The notes under the pieces are model-generated. The model was given only the letters and a program-made list of their open reading frames with translations. It searched no databases and was not told where the DNA came from. DNA of 6,376 bases from an uncultured Ilumatobacter sp. (GTDB lineage: Bacteria > Actinomycetota > Acidimicrobiia > Acidimicrobiales > Ilumatobacteraceae): positions 1 through 6,376 of the forward strand of contig CALCXK010000008.1 in assembly GCA_937905835.1 (NCBI GenBank), in the 5' to 3' direction. Positions 1-5,903 of this stretch are shown here, piece by piece (position 1 is the stretch's first letter; every line of letters begins with the position of its first letter). Made by a program: the position numbers and the translations under genes.

Positions 1-33
1 ATGTTGATCCTGGAGAACGTCCGACTGACGTAG
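1..33 (+). CDS. Possible 3' end of an upstream gene (last ~10 codons)
   Basis: Frame 1 is open from the window edge to a TAG at 31-33 and reads MLILENVRLT. It may be the C-terminus of a gene lying to the left. The support is positional: a strong inverted repeat (74-116) follows about 40 nt later, where a terminator would be expected. The ATG at position 1 is probably internal. Ten residues cannot identify a family, and the stretch could equally be non-coding. Confidence 0.25.
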   Translation: MLILENVRLT

Positions 34-73
34 TTCGGGGAGGTCATCACCCTGACGCCTCGCATGGCAGAGT

Positions 74-116
74 GGGCCGGTTCATCTTTTCCGATTCGGA
101 TGAGGCGGACCGGCCC
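74..116. terminator. Strong inverted repeat, candidate terminator or leader hairpin
   Basis: The arms GGGCCGGT (74-81) and ACCGGCCC (109-116) are perfect 8-bp complements. Inside them, TCATC (82-86) can pair with GATGA (99-103), leaving a 5-nt bulge (104-108) and a 12-nt loop. An 11-nt palindrome TCCGATTCGGA (90-100) lies in the same interval and would compete with part of that fold. No T-run follows on the plus strand, which is common for terminators in high-GC actinobacteria. It could end an upstream transcript stopping at 33, or act as a regulatory structure or operator about 80 nt before the kinase start. The pairing is seen; the role is inferred. Confidence 0.45.
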
Positions 117-184
117 GTCTCGTTGGGCAGTGTTGCTCGACGTGGCGGAATCCGAAAATGGCACACACATTGAGTGCACGGCCT

Positions 185-191
185 GAGGTGA
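185..191 (+). promoter_or_regulatory. Ribosome binding site that fixes the GTG start of the kinase
   Basis: GAGGTGA matches seven bases of the extended Shine-Dalgarno consensus. GAGG ends 7 nt before the GTG at 196. This supports the GTG start; no in-frame ATG lies close by. Confidence 0.6.
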
Positions 192-195
192 AGAA

Positions 196-1212
196 GTGGC
201 AAATTCAACAGGCAAGAAGAACGTGATAGGTCCCTCAGCGCTACGACCGCATGGTGCTTTTGACGTCGTTGGCCTGGGTGAGTCGATGCTGAGTCTGTCT
301 CGCGACCCCGAGACAGCTGGGTTTTCATCGGACATCGCCGGAGCTGAGTCCAATGTGGCCCGGAACTGTGCCGCGCTCGGTCTGCGAAGCAGCTGGATCA
401 GTCGGCTCGGCACAGGAGTCGCGGGACCACTGGTGCATGACGTCATTGCAGGCGAAGGTGTCGACACATCGAACGTCAACTTCTCCGAAGATGCGCCGAC
501 GGGAGTGATGCTCAAAGGCCCGCCAGCAATGCAGCCCAGGGTGCAGTACTACCGACGCTTCTCGGCGGCATCGCAGATGTCACCCAGGAATGTCGACATC
601 CCGACGTGTCTCGACACCATTGTTCTTCATCTGACCGGCATCACGTTGGCGTTGTCAGAGAGCTGCCGCGAACTCATGATCCGGCTGCTTGACGAACCGG
701 CGAGTGCACTTCGTTCTTTCGATCTCAACTGGCGCCCGGCATTGTGGCCGTCGCCGATACCTGGCGAGTTCTTGGCTGACATGGCCAATCGCGCGGACAT
801 CGTCTTTGTCGGCTTGGACGAAGCCGAAGCCGTCTGGGGATTATCGACACCCACCGATGTCCGCGCGATGCTCAACCGGCCGAGATACCTCGTGGTCAAG
901 AACGGGGCCAATGGAGTCCATACGTTTGTTGACGGCACCGATCGATTCGAACCGGCGCTGCGCGGTACGGTCATTGATCCGATCGGTGCGGGCGATGCCT
1001 TCGCAGCTGGGTTCCTGTACGGAATCGTGAAGCATCCTGACGATCTTCAACGCTGTTCACGACTGGGCCACATCGTCGCCATGAGCGCGGTGTCGAGCCC
1101 CAATGATGTGGGACAGGTGCCGGATTGGTCGGCGATAGGTCAGATGCTGAGTATGGGGGAGCGGGAGTGGGCCTCGCTGATCTACCCCGGTCCGTCTCTG
1201 CCCAGTGGTTGA
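196..1212 (+). CDS. kdgK: PfkB-family sugar kinase, probable 2-keto-3-deoxygluconate kinase
   Basis: This 338-residue protein is a cytoplasmic ribokinase/PfkB-family kinase, predicted to phosphorylate 2-keto-3-deoxygluconate with ATP to KDPG. The N-terminal strand VVGLGES (24-30) opens the fold, and GAESNVARNCAALG (49-62) is the PfkB substrate-side signature. YYRRFSAASQMSP (118-130) resembles the YYRxxSAAS segment typical of KDG kinases rather than fructokinases. FDLNWRPALWP (175-185) matches the family's 'D-N-RP-LW' block, and VKNGANGV (234-241) precedes the nucleotide site. DPIGAGDAFAAGFL (261-274) is PfkB signature 2, with the GAGD anion hole and catalytic Asp267. The length is usual. The start is GTG, chosen for the SD at 185-191. 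It converges with the aldolase gene, which would use its product. The KDG assignment is good but not proven; a related 2-keto-3-deoxy sugar-acid substrate (e.g. the galacto epimer) is possible. Confidence 0.88.
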   Translation: MANSTGKKNVIGPSALRPHGAFDVVGLGESMLSLSRDPETAGFSSDIAGAESNVARNCAALGLRSSWISRLGTGVAGPLVHDVIAGEGVDTSNVNFSEDAPTGVMLKGPPAMQPRVQYYRRFSAASQMSPRNVDIPTCLDTIVLHLTGITLALSESCRELMIRLLDEPASALRSFDLNWRPALWPSPIPGEFLADMANRADIVFVGLDEAEAVWGLSTPTDVRAMLNRPRYLVVKNGANGVHTFVDGTDRFEPALRGTVIDPIGAGDAFAAGFLYGIVKHPDDLQRCSRLGHIVAMSAVSSPNDVGQVPDWSAIGQMLSMGEREWASLIYPGPSLPSG

Positions 1213-1231
1213 AGCGCTCGCAACCGGCGCT
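1207..1231. terminator. Weak hairpins in the convergent kinase/aldolase junction
   Basis: GGTTG (1207-1211) can pair with CAACC (1221-1225). Alternatively AGCGC (1213-1217) can pair with GCGCT (1227-1231). The two folds exclude each other and neither has a T-run. The 22-nt gap leaves little room for a conventional bidirectional terminator, so this is only a candidate. Confidence 0.2.
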
Positions 1232-1234
1232 GGC

Positions 1235-1909
1235 TCAGGGTGTGCGGCCGTTGGTCCAGCGTCGAAGGGCCTCGAGTCCTGACGGCTGTGTGAGTTCTCC
1301 ACCGATACCGACGGCGAGCGCTCCCGCTGCCATATAGGATTGGGCGTTGTCGAAGCTCACCCCACCTGTTGGCACGAACTTCATCGTCGGAAACGGTCCA
1401 CTGAGGGCCCGAATGTATGCAGGGCCACCGAGCTGCGCAGCGGGAAACAGCTTCACCGCTGTCAGCCCCAGAGCGACTGCGTGCTGGACCTCCGTAGGGG
1501 TTGCGACGCCGGGGAGCATCGGCACGCCGCCGTCGCGGGCAGCGCTGATCACGTCTACGGAGAACCCGGGAGAAACGAGGAAATCGGCTCCGTCCTCGAT
1601 CGCCTGGTGTGCGAGCGGAGCCGAGATGATTGATCCGGCGCCGATCATATGGGGCCCATCCGGCCACTCGCGGACCGTCTGACGGAGGGCCTCTAGGCCC
1701 CGCTGGTCTTGGATCGTGACTTCGATCACGCCGACGCCGAGTGATCGCAACTCGAGTGCCAGCGCGGTTGTAGCGTCGGGCGTCAAGCCTCGAAGAATCG
1801 CGACCAACGAAGCATTGCCAAGTTCGCGCTCGAAAGCTTCTTGAACGGCGTTGGGGTCGCCGCCGCTGCCTTTATTGTGGCCTTCTTCGTTGCTCGGCAT
1901 CTCAATCAT
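1235..1909 (-). CDS. eda: KDPG/KDPGal aldolase family protein (Entner-Doudoroff aldolase)
   Basis: This 224-residue class I aldolase is predicted to cleave 2-keto-3-deoxy-6-phosphogluconate to pyruvate and glyceraldehyde-3-phosphate. Motifs in order: AILRG (37-41); VIEVTIQ (61-67) with the catalytic Glu63; GAGSI (90-94; the family usually has GAGT); FLVSPG (110-115); LPGVATPTE (132-140); AVKLFPA (151-157) with Schiff-base Lys153; and the phosphate-binding VPTGG (179-183). The length fits Eda (about 205-215 aa) plus a 17-residue polar N-terminal tail. The ATG at 1909 is chosen because GGAGG (1924-1920) lies 10 nt upstream; ATG at 1900 is the alternative. The frame stays open to 2050, but that would overlap the divergent deacylase and adds no family sequence. 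The motifs do not separate KDPG from KDPGal specificity. It sits convergent to the KDG kinase, its presumed pathway partner. Confidence 0.9.
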   Translation of the reverse strand: MIEMPSNEEGHNKGSGGDPNAVQEAFERELGNASLVAILRGLTPDATTALALELRSLGVGVIEVTIQDQRGLEALRQTVREWPDGPHMIGAGSIISAPLAHQAIEDGADFLVSPGFSVDVISAARDGGVPMLPGVATPTEVQHAVALGLTAVKLFPAAQLGGPAYIRALSGPFPTMKFVPTGGVSFDNAQSYMAAGALAVGIGGELTQPSGLEALRRWTNGRTP

Positions 1910-1995
1910 TCGCCCTCTCCCTCCGGTGTAGTGTAGTGAGATCGTGACGATGTAAAGAGTTTCAAGGCTGCACATGCAACGTGGGGACAACAGAG
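1910..1995. promoter_or_regulatory. Divergent control region between aldolase and deacylase genes
   Basis: This 86-nt gap must carry both promoters. It holds a 5-nt near-tandem repeat GTGTA-GTGTA-GTGAG (1926-1940), an 11-nt palindrome ATCGTGACGAT (1941-1951), and a second dyad TGCACATGCA (1969-1978) flanked by G and C at 1967 and 1980. In the aldolase direction, CTTTAC is followed 16 nt later by TACACT, a weak -35/-10 pair. In the deacylase direction only a poor -10-like TGTAAA (1951-1956) is visible. The dyads are plausible sites for a repressor controlling both genes. The repeats are seen; the regulatory role is inferred. Confidence 0.4.
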
Positions 1996-3456
1996 ATGAT
2001 TGAACTGGCGATCCGCGATGGTCTGGTCGCCGATGGCACGGACAGCGCACCCCGGCTGGCCGATGTCGGGATATCTGGCGGCGAGATCGTGGAAGTTGGC
2101 GACGTTGGTGCTGCCAACCTGAACCTCGATGCGGCAGGGCTCGTGGTGGCCCCCGGCTTCGTGGACGCTCACACCCATGACGACATGCAACTCAGGCGCG
2201 ATCCGTTTAATCGCGAGAAACTCCTGCAGGGTGTCACCACCGTCATTTGTGGCAACTGCGGCTTCAGCGCCTTCCCACATCGCCCAGGGCATACGTCGCC
2301 GGATCTGCTGTCGACCGACGGCCCGTGGGAATCGTTTGGCAGTTATGCGCAGGCACTTCGGGCCCAAGGGATCGGTCCGAACATGGCTACGTTCGTCGGC
2401 CACAACACGGCGAGCCGACATATCGATCCGCGCGTTGATCGTCGACCGGATCGTCGGCATCGAACACAGATCGTCGATCAGATACGGCGATCAGTCGAGG
2501 AGGGGGCGCTTGGGGTTTCGAGCGGGTTGATCTACGAACCTGGCCGATTCTCCGTCATCGAGGATCTGATCGAGATCGCAACCGCGGCAGCCGAGCATGG
2601 CGGGCTGTACTGCAGCCATGTGCGTGACGAGGGAGCAGGTCTGCTCGACTCGATCGACGAGGCATTGACGATTGCTCATGAGTCTGGGGCAGGATTGCAA
2701 CTCTCACATCTCAAGACGGTCGGTCGCGGGAACTGGGGCCTGGTGAAAACCGCCCTCGACAGGATCGATGCCGCTCACCAAGGGGGCCTCGACATCGGCT
2801 TCGACGTGTACCCCTACACGGCGGGCTCAGGCCCGTTCGAACAGTACTTCGACTCCGATAATGTCGACATTGCCCGACTCGAGTTCGTGCAGATCGTCCA
2901 CTGCCCGGACTTCCCCCAATTTGAGGGTCTCCGGGTGCCTGCGATCGCGGCGGCAGAGGGCCGCAGCACGGAAGATGTGACGCGCCAGATCATCGCTGGT
3001 CTGCGGGCGACCGAGACAGTGTGTGTGATCTTCGAAATCGATGAGAACGAGATGCGTTCTGTGCTTGCGCATCCGAGGGCTATGATCGGCAGTGACGGAA
3101 TCCCCCAAGACGGCGGTGTTCCGCACCCTCGACTGATCGGAGCCTTCCCGCGGGTTTTGGGCCAGTACGGGCGCGACGAGGGTCTGTTCGATCTGTCAGC
3201 TGCTGTCATGAAGATGACGTCGATTCCGGCCCGTCGATTTGGGCTCACTGGCCGAGGTTGCATACGGCCTGGCTACTCGGCGGACATCACAATATTCGAC
3301 CACTCGACGGTCAAGGATCGCGCCACCTACCAGGAACGAAATTCGCCGGAGGGGATCCAATGGGTACTCGTGAACGGCAAGATCGCCGTCACCCCTGAGG
3401 GGCTCGGGAGCGTTCTCGCCGGTCAGGTTCTCACCCGGGCCCCCAACGACAACTGA
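1996..3456 (+). CDS. D-aminoacylase / N-acyl-D-amino-acid deacylase family amidohydrolase
   Basis: This 486-residue zinc amidohydrolase is predicted to hydrolyse the N-acyl amide bond of an N-acyl-D-amino acid or a similar compound. It starts with the small beta-sandwich typical of the superfamily (IRDGLVADGT, 6-15). The TIM barrel follows: DAHTH (57-61, metal ligands His59 and His61), CGNCGFS (85-91, metal-binding Cys88), SSGLIYEPG (175-183), CSHVRDEG (206-213, His208), LSHLK (236-240, His238) and GSDG (365-368, catalytic Asp367). HPRLIGAFPRVLGQY (377-391) and ADITIFD (429-435) close the family pattern. These are all key positions of D-aminoacylases. The ATG at 1996 is preferred over the GTG at 1981: GGGGA (1983-1987) lies 8 nt upstream and family members begin just at this strand. 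There is no signal peptide. The acyl-D-amino-acid substrate is unknown; an N-acyl amino sugar acid is a possibility given the neighbours. Confidence 0.88.
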   Translation: MIELAIRDGLVADGTDSAPRLADVGISGGEIVEVGDVGAANLNLDAAGLVVAPGFVDAHTHDDMQLRRDPFNREKLLQGVTTVICGNCGFSAFPHRPGHTSPDLLSTDGPWESFGSYAQALRAQGIGPNMATFVGHNTASRHIDPRVDRRPDRRHRTQIVDQIRRSVEEGALGVSSGLIYEPGRFSVIEDLIEIATAAAEHGGLYCSHVRDEGAGLLDSIDEALTIAHESGAGLQLSHLKTVGRGNWGLVKTALDRIDAAHQGGLDIGFDVYPYTAGSGPFEQYFDSDNVDIARLEFVQIVHCPDFPQFEGLRVPAIAAAEGRSTEDVTRQIIAGLRATETVCVIFEIDENEMRSVLAHPRAMIGSDGIPQDGGVPHPRLIGAFPRVLGQYGRDEGLFDLSAAVMKMTSIPARRFGLTGRGCIRPGYSADITIFDHSTVKDRATYQERNSPEGIQWVLVNGKIAVTPEGLGSVLAGQVLTRAPNDN

Positions 3457-3481
3457 TCTCGACGTCGTGGCTGACACAAGG

Positions 3482-3497
3482 GGTCACCAAACTGACC
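3482..3497 (-). terminator. Short hairpin at the 3' end of the SDR gene
   Basis: GGTCA (3482-3486) and TGACC (3493-3497) form a 5-bp stem with a 6-nt loop, overlapping the SDR stop codon in the 27-nt convergent gap with the deacylase. The stem is short and has no T-run, so termination here is a weak guess. Confidence 0.15.
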
Positions 3498-4290
3498 AAC
3501 CGCCGTCGACGATCAGATTGTGCCCCGTGATGAATCGCCCGGCATCGCTCGCCAACAGCACGACCGCTCCGGCAAGATCGCCTGGTTCACCGATGATGCC
3601 GAGAGGATTGCCTCGGCGGCCGCGTTCGACGAAGCCAGGGTTGGCTGTGTCCTTCGGGATGAAGCCGGGACTGATGCAGTTGGCGCGGATCCCAAGCGGC
3701 CCCAGCTCTGCGGCCAGATTGCGAGTCAGGCCGATGATGCCCGCCTTCGCCGATTGATAGGCAGGGCCCGAGCGATAGGTCAGATCGAGCCCGGCATACA
3801 GCCGTGGGTCTGACGCCACCGATCCCTGCATTGACGAGATCGTGACGATCGACCCACCGATCCGAGCATCGCGCATGGAACGCGCCGCTGCCTGGGCGCA
3901 CGAGAATGTGCCCACGAGATGCGAATTGAGCGTGTCCACGAAGGTCTGCACCGGCTGGTCCGGGGGAAACGTGTCCTCGGCTGAGGCGCCGGCATTGCAG
4001 ACCATGATCGACAGGTCTCCTAGCTCAGCTGCGACTTCGGTGACGATCTGGTCGACGTGATCAGAATTGGTGATGTCTAGGACTCGCGAGACCACGCCGA
4101 GCCCATCGGCGTTCAGTTCGGCGACCGCGTCGGCGAGGATCTCGGGGCGACGTCCGACGATGCAGACACGAGCACCCTGGGTGGCGAGCGCCCTGGTCAT
4201 GGCAGTGCCGAGGTGTGTACCGCCTCCCGTGACGATTGCGCCGCGACCCGACAGATCGAACACGTTCGGGGTCGGGTTCAGCCGCGCCAC
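3484..4290 (-). CDS. SDR-family NAD(P)-dependent oxidoreductase (sugar/polyol dehydrogenase-like)
   Basis: This 268-residue classical short-chain dehydrogenase is cytoplasmic. The cofactor loop is TGGGTHLG (21-28); the middle glycine of the usual TGxxxGxG is His26. VGRR (45-48) after the second strand puts basic residues where NADP(H) users often have them. LDIT (71-74), NAG (99-101), Asn122, Ser153, Tyr178 and Lys182 (AYQSAK, 177-182) complete the catalytic set. Ser153 to Tyr178 spans 25 residues instead of about 12-13, a longer loop known from one SDR subgroup. The C-terminal VDGGWSVW (261-268) resembles gluconate 5-dehydrogenase-type SDRs, but the substrate cannot be read from the sequence. 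The GTG at 4290 is chosen because GGAGG (4305-4301) lies 10 nt upstream. A GTG at 4338 (284 aa) has no visible SD. The start overlaps the end of the M81 gene by 13 nt, so the two are probably translationally coupled. Confidence 0.85.
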   Translation of the reverse strand: MARLNPTPNVFDLSGRGAIVTGGGTHLGTAMTRALATQGARVCIVGRRPEILADAVAELNADGLGVVSRVLDITNSDHVDQIVTEVAAELGDLSIMVCNAGASAEDTFPPDQPVQTFVDTLNSHLVGTFSCAQAAARSMRDARIGGSIVTISSMQGSVASDPRLYAGLDLTYRSGPAYQSAKAGIIGLTRNLAAELGPLGIRANCISPGFIPKDTANPGFVERGRRGNPLGIIGEPGDLAGAVVLLASDAGRFITGHNLIVDGGWSVW

Positions 4291-5750
4291 GACGTGAGCG
4301 CCTCCATCGGGAAGCACGGTCGGGGAATTCGCTGCCACGGTAGGGCGGCGATGTCGGATTGTGTCGGCCCGGGCGTAGCAGCTCGAATCATTATCGAGGT
4401 GAGTGGCGCCATGTACTGGAAGTTGGATGCCGTCTTCATGACGATCATCTGGAAGTCGGCGGGCTCGATCCCGACGTGGCGGTAGACCGCCGGGTGGATC
4501 CCGGCGACCCCGGCGTACTCGGTCACGAGCAAGGTGACGGGGCCGACCTCGAAGGCCACCGTGTGCCCCATGTCGATCTCCGTCTCGGCGTGATCGGTCA
4601 GTTCGAGGACTCCGCCGGCGATGGCTCGTACGACGCCGGTCACCGTGAGCGGGCTGAAGAACGGCGCCGAGCGGCCACCCAACTCCAGGGTCACCGTCGC
4701 TCCCTCGCCGGCCTGCACCAACCGGCTGGCAGAGACCGGATCGATCATCGGAATCAATGCCCGTCCGCGAATACCGAGCCGCAGGATCGCCTCCAGCAGG
4801 ACTGTGCTGTCGCCTCCCGATCCGCCCAGCACCGAGTCGCCTGTGTCGCTGAGGATGACGAGTCCGTCGGCCTGGTCGGCGGCGACGACGGCTTGGTCGA
4901 CGGGCACACTCTCAGTGCGCTGGAACTCGTTCCTCATCGACCACGCCAGTTCAGCCAACTCCTCGGCGAAGGTCTCGGCCAATTCCTGATCGTCGTCGGT
5001 CACCACAATCATCGCCCACCCACCTTCGTCGGCATCGAGCCAGCACTGCATCGGGAATGGCGACACGGTCAACACACGCGGATCGTTCTCCATCTGGCGT
5101 GCCCGGTCAAACAAGATCTTCATCGGCCCACCCGAGGTGAGGTACTGCTCTTGATGGGTGAGCATCCGCAGTTTGCGCCAAGCCGTCGTCGGCGCGATCT
5201 TCCCGGCGAAGAGTTGCACGGCATGCTCCGTCAGCGCCTGCGCCGTCTCGAACTGATCGTGGGGTTGGGTGCGGAATCCGACGATGATGTCGCAGTGGTC
5301 GATCATCTCCTGGGTCACGTTGGCGTGGTGGTCGAGCATCATCGCCACCGGCAATGACGGCCCGACGACCTTACGGGCCGTCCTCAGTAGTGCACCCTCG
5401 ACGTCATCGATTTCCTCCGCCGCCGCTGCCCCGTGCAACAACATCACGAGTCCGTCAAGCTTGCCGGCCTGCTGGAGCCCGACACGTACCTTGTCGTCGA
5501 AGAAGCGGAAGGCGTCGGCTGACAACCGACCTCCTGATCGGGCCGCACCGCGCACGATTGAAACGGTCTCCACCTCGACTCCTGAAGCCCGAACCCCGGC
5601 GAGATAGCCGCCGACCAGGCCGGCCGAGGGCAACCGCTCGAGGATCTCGTCACCCTCGTAGATGCCAAATGACTCGAAGTCGGCGAGTGTTGTCAGCGTC
5701 GGGTTGAAGCTGCTCGTTTCCTGGGTGACCTGGACCAGTCCGATACGCAT
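4278..5750 (-). CDS. M81 family metallopeptidase (MlrC-like)
   Basis: This 490-residue protein has both halves of the MlrC family, whose founder takes part in breakdown of linearised microcystin peptides. N-terminal metal-site motifs: QETSSFNP (10-17), LLHGA (104-108), LDHHANVT (139-146) and RTQPHDQFETA (160-170). The candidate zinc ligands Glu11, His106, Asp140, His142 and His164 reproduce almost exactly the spacing of the Glu/His/Asp/His/His set I recall for MlrC. The C-terminal domain has a glycine-rich SDTGDSVLGGSGGDST (301-316), matching the family's 'DNPGGG..GD.T' block, and ends with the RIPRPCFPME-type tail (474-483). The length is normal and there is no signal peptide. The ATG at 5750 has a weak GGGAA SD-like stretch 3 nt upstream. 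It is the first gene of a two-gene unit with the SDR. Real substrates of most M81 proteins are unknown; microcystin itself is unlikely. Confidence 0.88.
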   Translation of the reverse strand: MRIGLVQVTQETSSFNPTLTTLADFESFGIYEGDEILERLPSAGLVGGYLAGVRASGVEVETVSIVRGAARSGGRLSADAFRFFDDKVRVGLQQAGKLDGLVMLLHGAAAAEEIDDVEGALLRTARKVVGPSLPVAMMLDHHANVTQEMIDHCDIIVGFRTQPHDQFETAQALTEHAVQLFAGKIAPTTAWRKLRMLTHQEQYLTSGGPMKILFDRARQMENDPRVLTVSPFPMQCWLDADEGGWAMIVVTDDDQELAETFAEELAELAWSMRNEFQRTESVPVDQAVVAADQADGLVILSDTGDSVLGGSGGDSTVLLEAILRLGIRGRALIPMIDPVSASRLVQAGEGATVTLELGGRSAPFFSPLTVTGVVRAIAGGVLELTDHAETEIDMGHTVAFEVGPVTLLVTEYAGVAGIHPAVYRHVGIEPADFQMIVMKTASNFQYMAPLTSIMIRAATPGPTQSDIAALPWQRIPRPCFPMEALTSWRG

Positions 5751-5806
5751 GTGTTCCCGTCGATTTGGTGGTTTTGGAGTGCCGCGTCGAGCACGGTTGA
5801 GGCAGC

Positions 5807-5902
5807 GTGGGCTGGCCGACGGCCGTGCCAGCCGGTGCGGCTTACCCTAGTTGTAATCGGTCGGGACGTTGGTCACGGTTTGACGTAGGCAAGAAGTCTG
5901 GG
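5807..5902 (+). pseudogene. Possible frame-shifted 5' end of the rightward conserved gene
   Basis: This frame, opened by a GTG at 5807 with GAGG (5799-5802) 4 nt upstream, ends in SGRWSRFDVGKKSG just where the next entry's frame begins with LLDPDGPGSW. Removing one G from the four-G run at 5900-5903 would fuse the two into one continuous protein. FDVGKKSG-LLDPDGPG looks to me like a natural junction for this family, but that rests on memory. A sequencing error or a real inactivating frameshift would look the same. Confidence 0.35.
5810..5833. repeat. Inverted repeat upstream of the M81 gene
   Basis: GGCTGGC (5810-5816) and GCCAGCC (5827-5833) are perfect 7-bp arms around a 10-nt loop that contains the palindrome ACGGCCGT (5819-5826). 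It lies 60 nt before the M81 ATG on the minus strand. No T-run follows on either strand. It could be an operator, a leader hairpin of the M81 transcript, or part of the coding start of the rightward gene. Confidence 0.35.
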
Positions 5903-5903
5903 G

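Noticed and set aside
34..186. Frame 1 stays open after the TAG at 31-33 up to a TGA overlapping the kinase SD, suggesting read-through or a recoded stop
   Set aside because: The translation has no recognisable family, the segment contains the strong inverted repeat, and no SD precedes the internal ATG at 64. A short chance open frame is the simpler explanation.
1182..1667. A 161-codon minus-strand frame overlapping the aldolase in another phase
   Set aside because: It is an Arg/Pro-rich shadow frame without motifs, while the overlapping frame is a complete aldolase.
1981..1995. GTG at 1981 as the deacylase start
   Set aside because: No SD lies before it. The family's first strand begins at the ATG at 1996, which has GGGGA 8 nt upstream.
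1910..2050. Extended N-terminus (47 more codons) for the aldolase
   Set aside because: It would run into the divergent deacylase gene, lacks an SD and contains no aldolase-family sequence. The ATG at 1909 has a GGAGG 10 nt upstream.
3836..3849. A 14-nt exact copy (GAGATCGTGACGAT) of the sequence at 1938-1951, inside the SDR gene
   Set aside because: It encodes the conserved SIVTIS strand of the SDR on the minus strand, so coding constraint plus common GC-rich codons explain it. It is unlikely to be a second operator.
4359..5357. Long open frame (332 codons) on the plus strand opposite the M81 gene
   Set aside because: The sequence is low-complexity, rich in His, Arg and Gly, with no family motifs. 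It is the expected antisense shadow of a high-GC gene whose minus-strand product is a full, motif-complete M81 protein.
5751..5903. Searched for a tRNA, CRISPR repeats or insertion-sequence ends next to the partial gene
   Set aside because: Only one inverted repeat (5810-5833) was found. It is not repeated elsewhere in the window and there is no evident target-site duplication.
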